From an uncultured Acidocella sp. (GTDB lineage: Bacteria > Pseudomonadota > Alphaproteobacteria > Acetobacterales > Acetobacteraceae), in NCBI RefSeq assembly GCF_946222605.1, contig NZ_CAMIIE010000006.1:25340-89339 (forward strand): a DNA stretch of 64,000 nt. The letters run 5' to 3'. The notes under the pieces were generated by a model. It ran no database searches. It worked only from the letters and a program-made list of their open reading frames with translations, and was not told the origin of the DNA. Positions 54,711 through 63,142 of the stretch are shown piece by piece. The position numbers and the translations under genes were made by a program. Every line of letters starts with the position of its first letter. Position 1 is the first letter of the stretch.

Positions 54711-55459
54711 CCTTCTACCAGCAGCGGCGCGGCGCCCTCATGCGTCAAGCCGCTGGCCTCTTTCAGCCCCACCCCGGTCAGCCCCCGGCGCAGCGCCTCG
54801 CGCATCAGCCAGGCCAGCATATCCGCCGCCGCCTCGGCCGAAAGCCCGCCCTGGCCATGCACGTTGGAGATGCAGTTGCGCGCCGAATCCGGCGTGCCGC
54901 GCTTCGGATCGAAGGTGAGATAGATGCCCAGACTGTCGGACACCGTCAGCCCCGGCCGCTCGCCGATCAGCATCACCACCAGTTTTGCCCCAAGCGCCGC
55001 GCCGATATCATCGCCCAGCGCCACCCGCGCCTGAGTCGCGATCACCAAAGGCGCCAGCTTCATGCCCCCCAGCCGGGCCAGCAACGCCTGGGCCACCGGC
55101 ACCGCATTCTGCATCACCGCCGTGGCGGAAAGCCCATCGCCGATCACGATCACCGCGTCATAATCGCCCTTGGGCAGCGTCTCCTCGCATGCGGCCGCCA
55201 AGGCCCGGCCCAGATCCGGCCGGCGCAGATACACCTCCCGGTCCTTGGCAGCACTCTGCACCTCCAGCGCCTCGGGAAAGGCTGCCTTCAGCGTCGCCAC
55301 ATCCAGCTTCGCATGCACCGCATCGCGCGCCATCGCGTGGGCGAACTGGAAGTCCAGCACATCGCCGATCTTCATCGCATCTCCGGCCCGGCCGAGCCCG
55401 ATGCGCGCGCGCGTCGCCTGGCGCAGCAACGCCCAGGGATCATTTTCCTCAGGCGGCAT
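54707..55459 (-). CDS. eutC: Ethanolamine ammonia-lyase small subunit
   Basis: A 250-residue EutC. With EutB it forms the adenosylcobalamin-dependent enzyme that splits ethanolamine into acetaldehyde and ammonia. Signature pieces: ARIGLGRAGD, VIVIGDGLSA, MLIGERPGL and DSLGIYLTFDP. I start at ATG 55459 behind GGAGG; it overlaps the end of eutB by 11 bp. The N-terminal extension in the longest frame lies in eutB and is rejected. Confidence 0.95.
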   Translation of the reverse strand: MPPEENDPWALLRQATRARIGLGRAGDAMKIGDVLDFQFAHAMARDAVHAKLDVATLKAAFPEALEVQSAAKDREVYLRRPDLGRALAAACEETLPKGDYDAVIVIGDGLSATAVMQNAVPVAQALLARLGGMKLAPLVIATQARVALGDDIGAALGAKLVVMLIGERPGLTVSDSLGIYLTFDPKRGTPDSARNCISNVHGQGGLSAEAAADMLAWLMREALRRGLTGVGLKEASGLTHEGAAPLLVEG

Positions 55460-56846
55460 TGCGCGCCTCCAGCAGGCGGCGCTGCGCCTTGTTCTGCGGG
55501 CCGGGCAGACGCATCCGCCCATGCCGGTCCAGCATTTCCATCTTCTCCAGCCAATCCTCGAATTCCGGCGCCGGGCGGGCACCGAAGCTGGAGCGCAGAT
55601 AGAGAATATCGTGATAAGAGAGGCTCTGGTAATTCAGCATCACATCATCCGCCCCCGGCACCGCGATGACGAAGGACACCCCCGCCACGGTCAGCAGCGT
55701 CATCAGCGTATCCATGTCGTCCTGGTCGGCCTCGGCATGGTTGGTGTAGCAAACGTCGCAGCCCATCGAGATGCCGAGCAGCTTGCCGCAGAAATGATCC
55801 TCAAGCCCGGCGCGGATGATCTGCTTGCCGTCATAGAGATATTCCGGGCCGATGAAGCCGACCACCGTATTCACCAGCAGCGGCGAGAATTCCCGCGCCA
55901 CCGCATAGGCCCGCGCCTCGATGGTCTGCTGGTCCAGCCCGAAATGCGCCCCGGCGGACAGAGCCGCACCCTGGCCGGTCTCGAAATACATCGTATCCTG
56001 GCCGATGGTGCCGCGCCCCAGCGATTGCGAGGCCTCGTAAGCCTCCCGCAGAATGCCGAGATTGATGCCAAACCCGGCATTCGCCGCCTCTGAGCCGGCG
56101 ATGGACTGGAACACCAGATCCACCGCCCCGCCGGCATTCATCACCTCGATGGAATTGGTGACATGGGTGAGCACGCAGGTCTGGGTCGGGATCTCGTAGC
56201 GGGCGCGCAGCTCATCCAGCATAGAGAGCAGCGAGATACAGTTCTGCACGCTGTCGGTCGCCGGGTTGATGCCGATGACGGCATCGCCGGTGCCATAAAG
56301 CAGCCCGTCCAGCGTGGAGGCGGCGATGCCTTTCAGATCATCCGTCGGGTGATTGGGCTGCAGCCGGGAGGAGAGCCGTCCCTCCAGACCGATGGTGTTG
56401 CGGAAGGCCTTCACCACCCGGCATTTGCGCGCCACCGCGATCAGATCCTGGTTGCGCATCAGCTTGCTCGCCGCCGCCGCCATCTCCGGCATCAGCCCCG
56501 GCGCCAGCGCGGCCAGGGCGGCGCTGTCCGCCTCGTAAGAGAGCAGCCAGTCCCGGAACTGCCCCACCGTCATATGCGCCACCGGCTTGAAGGCGGCTTC
56601 GTCATGCTTGTCGAAAATCAGCCGCGTGACCTCGTCGGTCTCATAGGGAATCAGCGGCTCTTCCAGGAAAATCTTCAGCGGCAAATCCGCCAGCACCGCC
56701 CGCGCGGCGACGCGCTCAGCATCGGAGCCCGCGGCCAGCCCGGCCAGCTCATCGCCCGAGCGTTTGGCCGAGGCCTTCGCCAGAACCGTCTTCAGATCCG
56801 GGAAGCGAAAGCTCTCCCCACGAAAGGCATGCGTAAAATGTCCCAT
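55449..56846 (-). CDS. eutB: Ethanolamine ammonia-lyase large subunit
   Basis: A 465-residue EutB, the substrate-binding TIM barrel of the lyase. It contains LSSRLQPNHPTDD, DAVIGINPATDS and the ETGQGAALSAGAHFG segment. I start at ATG 56846 (MGHFTHAFRG) behind AGGCGG. Only eutBC are present: there are no microcompartment shell, reactivase (eutA) or regulator genes next to it, so the pathway must be completed elsewhere. Confidence 0.95.
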   Translation of the reverse strand: MGHFTHAFRGESFRFPDLKTVLAKASAKRSGDELAGLAAGSDAERVAARAVLADLPLKIFLEEPLIPYETDEVTRLIFDKHDEAAFKPVAHMTVGQFRDWLLSYEADSAALAALAPGLMPEMAAAASKLMRNQDLIAVARKCRVVKAFRNTIGLEGRLSSRLQPNHPTDDLKGIAASTLDGLLYGTGDAVIGINPATDSVQNCISLLSMLDELRARYEIPTQTCVLTHVTNSIEVMNAGGAVDLVFQSIAGSEAANAGFGINLGILREAYEASQSLGRGTIGQDTMYFETGQGAALSAGAHFGLDQQTIEARAYAVAREFSPLLVNTVVGFIGPEYLYDGKQIIRAGLEDHFCGKLLGISMGCDVCYTNHAEADQDDMDTLMTLLTVAGVSFVIAVPGADDVMLNYQSLSYHDILYLRSSFGARPAPEFEDWLEKMEMLDRHGRMRLPGPQNKAQRRLLEARNAA

Positions 56847-56910
56847 GCCGCCTATGCAACACCGGAATTTATTGCCCTGCAATATAAATTAGCGGGAGGA
56901 ATACCCGCTT

Positions 56911-57309
56911 TCAGCCCGCCATCATCGACTGGATCTTCTTCGCCAGCCCATCCAGAGAAAACGGCTTGGTGATGATCTCCATACCCTCGGCCATGGCGCT
57001 GCCATTGCCGACCTCGATATTATGCGCATAGCCGGTCATGAACAGCACCTTCAGACCGGGCCGGATCCGCTTGGCGGCATCGGCCAGCTGGCGGCCATTC
57101 TGGCCGGGCAGGGTGACATCCGTGACCAGCAGATTGATCGGCTGGGGAGAGTTCAGCACCTCCAGGGCGGAGGGCACGTCCTCCGCCTCGAAGGTCCGGT
57201 ACCCCTGCTCCTCAAGCGTCTCGACAACCAGCATCCGCACCATCGGCTCGTCATCGACGACAAGCACCGTGTTCATCGCTGGCGGGAGTGACCCGACTTG
57301 ACCCATCAT
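56911..57309 (-). CDS. Single-domain CheY-like response regulator
   Basis: A 132-residue receiver domain without output domain: D19-D20 cluster in VLVVDDEP, phospho-acceptor D64 in LLVTDVTLPG, T92 in FMTGYA, K115 in IITKPFS. I start at ATG 57309 behind GAAGGGG. No kinase gene is adjacent, so its partner is unknown. Confidence 0.85.
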   Translation of the reverse strand: MMGQVGSLPPAMNTVLVVDDEPMVRMLVVETLEEQGYRTFEAEDVPSALEVLNSPQPINLLVTDVTLPGQNGRQLADAAKRIRPGLKVLFMTGYAHNIEVGNGSAMAEGMEIITKPFSLDGLAKKIQSMMAG

Positions 57310-57402
57310 GAAACCCCTTCGCGGCTTCTCTAACGCGCCGGACCGACGCTCGCAAAGCGCCGCCACCTAAGCAAAACCTAAAGAATTCGTTAACCGGTCC
57401 GC

Positions 57403-58404
57403 TCAGCCCGGGGTGCGCGTCAGCTCGTACAACGCCACCGCGCCGGCGGCGGAGACATTCAGGCTCTCCATGCCGCCCGGCATCGCCAGGGCACAGATCT
57501 CATCGCAGGTTTCGCGGGTGAGCCGGCGCATGCCCTCGCCCTCGCTGCCCAGCACCAGCGCCACCCGCCGGCCGGCGAAGGCCTCGCCGCGCAGCCTGGT
57601 CTGGCTATGCCCGTCCAGCCCGACCACCCAGACATCGGCGTCCTTCAGCGCCGTCAACGTCCGGGCGATGTTGGTGATGCGCAGCAGCGGGATCGTCTCC
57701 AGCGCGCCGGAGGCGGCTTTCGCCAGGGCGCCGGTTTCTTCCGGGGCGTTGCGGTCCTGCGCCACCACCGCGCAGGCACCGAAGGCCTGGGCCGTGCGCA
57801 TCAGCGCGCCGACATTGCGCGGGTCGAAAATCTGGTCCAGCACCAGCACCGGGCCGGGGCGCAGCAGAGCCTCCTGCAAGGAGGGCGCCTCCAGCTGGTC
57901 CGCCAGCAGCGCGATGCCCTGATGCACGATGCCCGAACCGGGCTTGGCGCCGAGAATCTGGTCGATCCGCTCGCGCGGCGAAATCTCCGGCTGGATCGGC
58001 CAAGGCAGCTTCGCTTCGGCCGCCAGGCTGGCCTGCGCCTCCTCGGTGATCACCAGCCGGCGGAACAGACGCTCCGGGTTTTTCAGCGCCGCCGCCACCG
58101 CATGGGTGCCGTAGAGCCAGACCGCGCCCGATGGCGTGGAGGGGCCGCGCCGCGCAGCACCCCGGCTGCTCTCGCGACGCCCGGCCCCCTCACGGCTGGC
58201 CTGGCCGTCAGGGCGCGCCGGGGCTTGGGTGCGGTCCTCGGCCTCACGCCGTCCCTGGCCCTCGTTGCGCTTCGGGCCTTCATGCCGCGCCGGGGCCTGA
58301 CGCGGCTCTTTTTTCCACGATTCGTCGGGACGCGTCCCCCGCGCCTCGCCAGCTGAACGTTGACGGGGGGCGTTTTTTCCATGCGGGGGGCGATTTTGAA
58401 CCAT
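57403..58404 (-). CDS. SpoU-family RNA 2'-O-methyltransferase (RlmB-like)
   Basis: A 333-residue SPOUT methyltransferase. The N-terminal 85 residues are Arg/Glu/Pro-rich and disordered-looking; a substrate-binding domain (WLYGTHAVAAALKNP) and the trefoil-knot domain with VLDQIFDPRNVGALMRTA, LVLGSEGEGM and MPGGMESLNVSAAGA follow. RlmB methylates a guanosine in 23S rRNA; the exact base here is inferred from the family. I start at ATG 58404 (MVQNRPPHG) behind GAGGGG. Translation from further upstream would run through the tRNA-Tyr gene. Confidence 0.9.
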   Translation of the reverse strand: MVQNRPPHGKNAPRQRSAGEARGTRPDESWKKEPRQAPARHEGPKRNEGQGRREAEDRTQAPARPDGQASREGAGRRESSRGAARRGPSTPSGAVWLYGTHAVAAALKNPERLFRRLVITEEAQASLAAEAKLPWPIQPEISPRERIDQILGAKPGSGIVHQGIALLADQLEAPSLQEALLRPGPVLVLDQIFDPRNVGALMRTAQAFGACAVVAQDRNAPEETGALAKAASGALETIPLLRITNIARTLTALKDADVWVVGLDGHSQTRLRGEAFAGRRVALVLGSEGEGMRRLTRETCDEICALAMPGGMESLNVSAAGAVALYELTRTPG

Positions 58405-58471
58405 GCCCCTCACTATCTCCGCCCCCATGCGTTGACAACCGATGCCAACCGTTGCAAGACGCGCCCCACGT

Positions 58472-58557
58472 GGAAGGGTGCCCGAGTGGCTAAAGGGGAC
58501 GGACTGTAAATCCGTTGGCGTGCGCCTACGTTGGTTCGAATCCAACCCCTTCCACCA
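58472..58557 (+). tRNA. tRNA-Tyr (GTA)
   Basis: An 86-nt tRNA with a long variable arm. The acceptor stem GGAAGGG/CCCTTCC is perfect, the anticodon is GTA in ACTGTAAAT, the T-arm is GGTTCGAATCC, and CCA is encoded. The integrase gene starts 152 bp downstream, so its 3' end is the probable attachment site. Confidence 0.97.
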
Positions 58558-58669
58558 TTTCAAGATATTGCTGATTCCTGATGCTTCGCCATGAAGCTTT
58601 CCGCCTTGCAATCCCTTACCTTTTGACGCCTCATGCGTCCTGCCAATGTGACATGAAGCCGGCGGGCGG

Positions 58670-58709
58670 GTGGGGTATTATGTGGGGTAGCGATTTTCGA
58701 GGTGGGGTA
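58670..58709 (+). repeat. Three direct GTGGGGTA repeats at the integrase start
   Basis: Copies at 58670-58677, 58682-58689 and 58702-58709; the last runs into the integrase ATG and includes its ribosome binding site. They may be arm-type integrase sites or an autoregulatory operator. Confidence 0.55.
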
Positions 58710-59953
58710 TGCTGACCGACGCGGCGGCAAAAAAAGCGGCGCCAGCTGATAAGCCCTACAAGATGTTCGATACCGGCGGGCTGTTCCTGCTGGTCAGCAG
58801 CGCCAGCAAACTGTGGCGCATGAAATACAAGCTGAACAGCAAGGAAAAGCTGCTCAGCTTCGGCCCGTATCCTGAGATCTCGATATCGGACGCGCGGCGG
58901 GCCAGGGACGAGGCACGGGCCGAGCTGCGCGCCGGCCGAGATCCAAGCCTGACCCGCAAACTGCTGCGCGCGAATGCCCGGGCGGAAGATCGCGCGTTCG
59001 CCGTGGTTGCCGAGAAGTGGCACGCCGAGAACGTCGAGCGGTGGACTGAGGTGCATGCGGCCGATGTGATCAAGAGTCTCCGCTCCTGGGTGTTCCCCGA
59101 TCTGGGCGATATCGACCTGCGCGAGATCAACAGCGCGATGGTGCTGGAAACCCTCCGCAAGATCGAAAAGCGCGGCGCCATCGAGACCGCCAAGCGGGTG
59201 CGGCAGCGCATCGAGGCGGTGTTCGAGTTCGGCATCATCGGCGGCATCGCCACCGAGAACCCGGCTATCGTCGTGAAGCGGGCGCTAAAGCCGCTTGTGC
59301 GCGGCCGCCAGCCCGCCCTGACCTCGCTGGACGAGGTGCGCGGCATTATCCGCGCCACCGATGCGGAGATCGCCCACCCGGTCACCAAGCTGGCGCTGCG
59401 CTTCATCGCGTTAACGGCAGTTCGGCCGAACGAGGTGCGGGGCGCGGTGCTGTCCGAGATGCGGCTGGGTGGGGATGAACCGGCATGGTTGATTCCGGCC
59501 GAGCGGATGAAGATGCGGCGCCCGCATATCGTGCCGCTCTCGCGCCAGGCGGTGGAGGTGATCGAGGCGATCAAGCCGCTGACCGGCCGGGCGGCGTATA
59601 TCTTCCCCAACCATCGCTGGGCGCACAAGCCAATGAGTGAGAACGCCATGGGGTATCTGCTCAATCGGGCGGGGTATCATGGCAAGCATGTCCCGCACGG
59701 CTGGCGGGCGGCGTTCTCGTCCATCATGAACGAGCATTTCCGGTCTGACCGGGCGATTATTGACCTGATGCTGGCTCACCAGCCGGGCAGCAAGCGCGGC
59801 GACCGGGAGGACGAGCAGGTGAGCAGCAGCGAGGACGCCTATAATCGCGCGCAGCACCTCGCGCGGCGGCGTGAGCTGGCCCAGGCCTGGGCGGATATGC
59901 TTATGGACGGCATGCCGCCGGCGGCGGAGCTGCTGAACGGGAAGCGGCGCTAG
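58709..59953 (+). CDS. Tyrosine integrase of the tRNA-Tyr element
   Basis: A 414-residue integrase with the N-terminal DUF4102-type arm-binding domain (LTDAAAKKAAPADKPYKMFDTGGLFLLV), a core-binding domain, and a catalytic domain with R in LTAVRPNEVRGA, HIVPLS, HGWRAAFSSI (H-x-x-R) and a C-terminal tyrosine in EDAYNRAQHL. P4/CP4-type integrases of this build insert at tRNA genes, which fits its location. The stop overlaps that of the antitoxin gene on the other strand. Confidence 0.94.
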   Translation: MLTDAAAKKAAPADKPYKMFDTGGLFLLVSSASKLWRMKYKLNSKEKLLSFGPYPEISISDARRARDEARAELRAGRDPSLTRKLLRANARAEDRAFAVVAEKWHAENVERWTEVHAADVIKSLRSWVFPDLGDIDLREINSAMVLETLRKIEKRGAIETAKRVRQRIEAVFEFGIIGGIATENPAIVVKRALKPLVRGRQPALTSLDEVRGIIRATDAEIAHPVTKLALRFIALTAVRPNEVRGAVLSEMRLGGDEPAWLIPAERMKMRRPHIVPLSRQAVEVIEAIKPLTGRAAYIFPNHRWAHKPMSENAMGYLLNRAGYHGKHVPHGWRAAFSSIMNEHFRSDRAIIDLMLAHQPGSKRGDREDEQVSSSEDAYNRAQHLARRRELAQAWADMLMDGMPPAAELLNGKRR

Positions 59954-60234
59954 GCGACCAGCGCAGCTACCATATCGGGCTGAGCGGCGATCACACGCAC
60001 GTAGGCAATGGCGAAATCGGGCGGCGTCACTCGCGCTTGTTCCCAGTCTCGCAAGGTGCCAACCGGCACCATGAACCGAGCCGCAAACTCTGGCTGAGAC
60101 AGCCCCAGCTTGGTGCGTGTGATGCGCACCAGGCGCGCCCGCTGTGCACGGTCCATCGCCTCGGTCGATACATCGAAATCCTCGGCATCGCCGGGATCAG
60201 CCGGCAGCGCGATATGCTCTTTCTTCACCTGCAT
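59950..60234 (-). CDS. XRE-type antitoxin paired with BrnT
   Basis: A 94-residue protein with a C-terminal HTH (LGLSQPEFAARFMVPVGTLRDWEQ) like HigA-type antitoxins. It begins 38 bp inside the end of the BrnT toxin gene. The standard BrnA antitoxin is a ribbon-helix-helix protein, so this is a variant pairing. It probably represses the pair through the twin palindromes at 60480-60527. Confidence 0.82.
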   Translation of the reverse strand: MQVKKEHIALPADPGDAEDFDVSTEAMDRAQRARLVRITRTKLGLSQPEFAARFMVPVGTLRDWEQARVTPPDFAIAYVRVIAAQPDMVAALVA

Positions 60235-60469
60235 TGCTCCTTCTCACCGAAATGAAGCGCGGAAGATCGCCTCGCCAAACAAAAACGGCGGTATAAATCT
60301 TTCCTGCTACAAAGCCGATCACCTTAAAGCGCTCCTCCCCGTCGATTTCACGAATGGAAGAAACGATCAGATGATTGTCATCCCCGAAAATCTCATCGCC
60401 AAACGCAAGAGACAGGCCATGCTTGGCTTGGTTCGAGGCGTCCTTCGCGGGATCAAAGCGAGATGTCAT
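60197..60469 (-). CDS. brnT: BrnT-family toxin
   Basis: A 90-residue BrnT: FDPAKDASNQAKHGLSL at the start, GDEIF, EERFKVIGF and the FISVRRSNAGEERAYR end. BrnT is a small RNase-like toxin that halts translation. The toxin gene comes first, as usual in the family. Its ATG lies 6 bp after a TATAAA box, so the transcript may have no leader. Confidence 0.88.
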   Translation of the reverse strand: MTSRFDPAKDASNQAKHGLSLAFGDEIFGDDNHLIVSSIREIDGEERFKVIGFVAGKIYTAVFVWRGDLPRFISVRRSNAGEERAYRAAG

Positions 60470-60475
60470 GTGATT

Positions 60476-60527
60476 TTTATACGGAAATTCCGTACATTAT
60501 GCAAGCACTAAATACGGAAATTCCGTA
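60476..60527 (-). promoter_or_regulatory. Promoter with twin operators for the toxin-antitoxin pair
   Basis: TACGGAAATTCCGTA, a perfect 7-1-7 palindrome, occurs at 60480-60494 and 60513-60527, 33 bp (about three helical turns) apart. On the minus strand TTGCAT (60504-60499) and TATAAA (60481-60476) stand 17 bp apart; the first palindrome fills their spacer. This would allow tight autorepression. Confidence 0.75.
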
Positions 60528-60558
60528 CTAAATCGAGCCTGTTCGGGAGGCAGGTTGG

Positions 60559-60801
60559 TCACTGCATTTTTCCTTTCCGTGCTGAAGCGCGCGCTTCGGT
60601 GCGCGGCAGGTTATCGATCCAGGCTAGCACCTCGGCCTCGCGCCACCGCACGCATCGCGGCCCGATCTTCAGCGGCCGAGGGAAACCATCCGCCTGCATC
60701 CGCGCATAGATGGCTGAGCGGCTAAGGCAGACGATTTTCTCTACCTCTTCGATATGGAGCAATGCGCTCGCTGGTCGATTGTCTTGATGATGAGCGGTCA
60801 C
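60559..60801 (-). CDS. AlpA-family regulator
   Basis: An 80-residue AlpA-like DNA-binding protein (LLHIEEVEKIVCLSRSAIYARM, then FPRPLKIGPRCVRWREAEVLAWI). Such proteins activate excision or early genes of P4-like elements. Its ATG overlaps the methyltransferase stop by 4 bp. Confidence 0.88.
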   Translation of the reverse strand: MTAHHQDNRPASALLHIEEVEKIVCLSRSAIYARMQADGFPRPLKIGPRCVRWREAEVLAWIDNLPRTEARASARKGKMQ

Positions 60802-61865
60802 GCTACGGCCTCCTGGATGTGATTAAGGAGCGCGCCTCGGTCTTTCTCGAGCCTCCGGCGCGCCATGAGGGCATATTCAGGGTTGATCTCGAACAGAACG
60901 GCGCTGCGCTGGAGCCTATCTGCCACCATGCCGGTAGTGCCGGCACCCCCGAAAGGATCAAGCACCGTGTCGCCGCGCCGGCTGCCGGCGAGGATGCACC
61001 GTTCCGCCAACTCCGGCGGGAAAGTGGCAAAGTGCGCTTCGGTGAACGGCCTGGTGGCGATGGTCCAGACATTCCGGCTGTTGCGCCCTTCCTTGATAGG
61101 CACCTCCTGGTATTCGCCGGATGTTCGGCCTGTGCGGTGTAGCGTGCCATGGCTACCGTCGCCTCTATCCCAGCCGCCAGGCACTTTGATCTTACAGTTC
61201 CCGACGACCGTGCGCTTGCCGGTGGCGTTGTTGTCGATCTCGCCGCCAATATACGCGCCGCCGCGAAAAGTGGCCGCATCCTCGTCCGATGTGCGCCCCT
61301 CCCTGATTGCATCAGCGTCATAGAAATATCGCGCGCTTTTGGAGAAGAGGAAGACATGCTCATGCGCCGAGGTCGGCCGATCATGAGCGCTTTCTGGCAT
61401 CGGGTTTGGCTTGTGCCAAATGATATCGCTGCGCAGCCACCAGCCGTCCGCCTGCAGGGCCAGCGCCACGCGGGCGGGGACCATCATGAGGTCTTTGGGC
61501 TTAAGCTCGCCACCGACGCCGCGACGGCCGGTCCGGGCAGCCTTATTCTTGTCAGTGCCGGGCGGAGCGCAGCGAACGCCATCTTTTGCGAAAGATCCGC
61601 CACCACCATTTCCGCCGCCGGCGTAGCTATCTCCCAAATTCAGCCAGAGCGTGCCGTCCTCGCGCAACACACGCCAGACTTGACGGAACACCTCAACCAT
61701 CTTGGCGATGAATTCATCAAGGCTGTCTTCCAGGCCGATCTGCCCGGCGACACCATAATCCCGCAGCCCGAAATAAGGCGGTGATGTAACGCATGTTTGG
61801 AAATGGCCGGCAGGAATAATGCTCAGCTGCTCGATGCAATCGCCCGTGATAATCGAGACAGTCAC
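60798..61865 (-). CDS. DNA methyltransferase, orphan N4/N6 type
   Basis: A 355-residue site-specific methyltransferase. The catalytic motif TSPPYFGLRDYG (about residues 27-38) precedes the AdoMet-binding DPFGGAGTTG near the C-terminus, an order typical of beta-class N4-cytosine or N6-adenine enzymes. It starts at GTG 61865, overlapping the upstream stop (GTGA). No restriction gene is adjacent, so it probably protects element DNA or regulates phage genes. The recognition sequence is unknown. Confidence 0.9.
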   Translation of the reverse strand: MTVSIITGDCIEQLSIIPAGHFQTCVTSPPYFGLRDYGVAGQIGLEDSLDEFIAKMVEVFRQVWRVLREDGTLWLNLGDSYAGGGNGGGGSFAKDGVRCAPPGTDKNKAARTGRRGVGGELKPKDLMMVPARVALALQADGWWLRSDIIWHKPNPMPESAHDRPTSAHEHVFLFSKSARYFYDADAIREGRTSDEDAATFRGGAYIGGEIDNNATGKRTVVGNCKIKVPGGWDRGDGSHGTLHRTGRTSGEYQEVPIKEGRNSRNVWTIATRPFTEAHFATFPPELAERCILAGSRRGDTVLDPFGGAGTTGMVADRLQRSAVLFEINPEYALMARRRLEKDRGALLNHIQEAVA

Positions 61866-62428
61866 AGCCCTTCTCCTTGCAGCAACCATTCGACGGGCAT
61901 GCCGCGCCATAGCTGCAGCTCAACCTTCGCATGCCCGATGGCGGCCACGGCTTCGCCGCCGGTGAATTCGGCGACGCTCTCAGGCCGCATTATGGCCCAC
62001 TGGATGCGATACCGCTGGACCAGGCGGATATGCAAAGTCCCGTTTTCGATATCCCGGAGCAGGGACGGGCAATGCTGAACGCAGATAGCCGCGCACTGGC
62101 GATGCAGGAGCGGCTCGACCTGCAGAACGGCCGGCCCCTCCGCCGCGTGCGGATCAACGCGCGCATGCGAGAGCGAAACCTTTGAGCAATGGCTTAGCTT
62201 TTTGCCGCAGAGGTCACACAGGCCGGAAGCGATGACCTCCCGCTGGCGCACCATATGGGGTTTGCCAAATACCGGCTTGCCGATGCCCCGGTGTTGCGCC
62301 TGGCAAAGGGCAAGAGCGCTGTTGGCCCAGCGGCACGCCGCGAGGTGCAGCGTCCCTTCCTCGGCCGACCATGAGGCGGTGTAGGGCACCGGCACGCCGC
62401 CATAGAAAAGCTGCTGGCGAGATTTCAT
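61862..62428 (-). CDS. Phage-type protein with cysteine clusters
   Basis: A 188-residue protein. The CDLCGKKLSHC block (about residue 71) and a later CAAICVQHC block suggest zinc binding. Otherwise unknown. It overlaps the genes on both sides by 4 bp in the early operon. Confidence 0.65.
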   Translation of the reverse strand: MKSRQQLFYGGVPVPYTASWSAEEGTLHLAACRWANSALALCQAQHRGIGKPVFGKPHMVRQREVIASGLCDLCGKKLSHCSKVSLSHARVDPHAAEGPAVLQVEPLLHRQCAAICVQHCPSLLRDIENGTLHIRLVQRYRIQWAIMRPESVAEFTGGEAVAAIGHAKVELQLWRGMPVEWLLQGEGL

Positions 62429-62802
62429 TGGAGATGCCCACCGGTCAGAGCGCCAGATTGCTGCGCCCGAAGGCGATCTTCATGGTCGCTAAAGTTGGTG
62501 TTCCGAATTTGGGTACAGCGCAGCGCCAGCGCCTGATGCGCCGGGTTTTTGGGATCGCTCTTTACCAAGGATGTCCAGTCCGCAGAGCGCACCACCTCGT
62601 TAAGGTAGATCAGCACATCTTCGAAGGAATCCCCATAAACTTCCATGACGCGGAGCCCGCTATTCAGGTGCGTGATGACCCATGCGTCCGCAATGAGCGT
62701 ATGATGATGAACGCCGAGGCCATCTTTTGTGTACCCTTCGACTTCAACTTTCGGGTCCCTGCCTTGGTCGATCAGGTATCGGTCAGGCTTCCAATCAGCC
62801 AT
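62425..62802 (-). CDS. Unknown early-operon protein, 125 residues
   Basis: No signal peptide or membrane segment. The N-terminal half is beta-rich with an HHH tract (VHHHTLIADAWVITHL); the C-terminal part is charged. It overlaps the downstream gene as ATGA. Function unknown. Confidence 0.6.
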   Translation of the reverse strand: MADWKPDRYLIDQGRDPKVEVEGYTKDGLGVHHHTLIADAWVITHLNSGLRVMEVYGDSFEDVLIYLNEVVRSADWTSLVKSDPKNPAHQALALRCTQIRNTNFSDHEDRLRAQQSGALTGGHLQ

Positions 62803-62811
62803 CGCACCACC

Positions 62812-63105
62812 TCACTCGAAATGCGCGGCGAGCGACGCGCCGGATGGGGTGAGGCTCAGGTTGACGGACCGGCGATCCTTCGGGTCGACCTCCCGCAACA
62901 GGAATCCCTCAGCCGTCAGCCGGTCCGCCGCGCGGGTGACCGCGGGCTTGGAAATACCCAACTTCTGCGCCAGGCCGCGCACGGTCTGGTCATCCTTGCG
63001 GCAAGAGAGCATGACGCGCAGCTGGCGCCCGGTGAGGCTGTCCATGCCGGCCTCGTGCAAATAATCCAGGGCAGCGCGGATGCGGTATTTTTTGGTCTGT
63101 GGCAT
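62812..63105 (-). CDS. Short MarR-type winged-helix protein
   Basis: A 97-residue protein that is mostly a MarR-like DNA-binding domain (GLAQKLGISKPAVTRAADRL, then VDPKDRRSVNLSLT). I start at ATG 63105 behind TAGGAG; upstream residues are not supported. Probably a regulator of the element. Confidence 0.82.
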   Translation of the reverse strand: MPQTKKYRIRAALDYLHEAGMDSLTGRQLRVMLSCRKDDQTVRGLAQKLGISKPAVTRAADRLTAEGFLLREVDPKDRRSVNLSLTPSGASLAAHFE

Positions 63106-63142
63106 TTGAATTGCTCCTATCGGGTGCGGCACGCGGCCGCGT

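Noticed and set aside
58405..58611. N-terminal extension of the SpoU methyltransferase
   Set aside because: It would translate the tRNA-Tyr gene in antisense; ATG 58404 has its own ribosome binding site.
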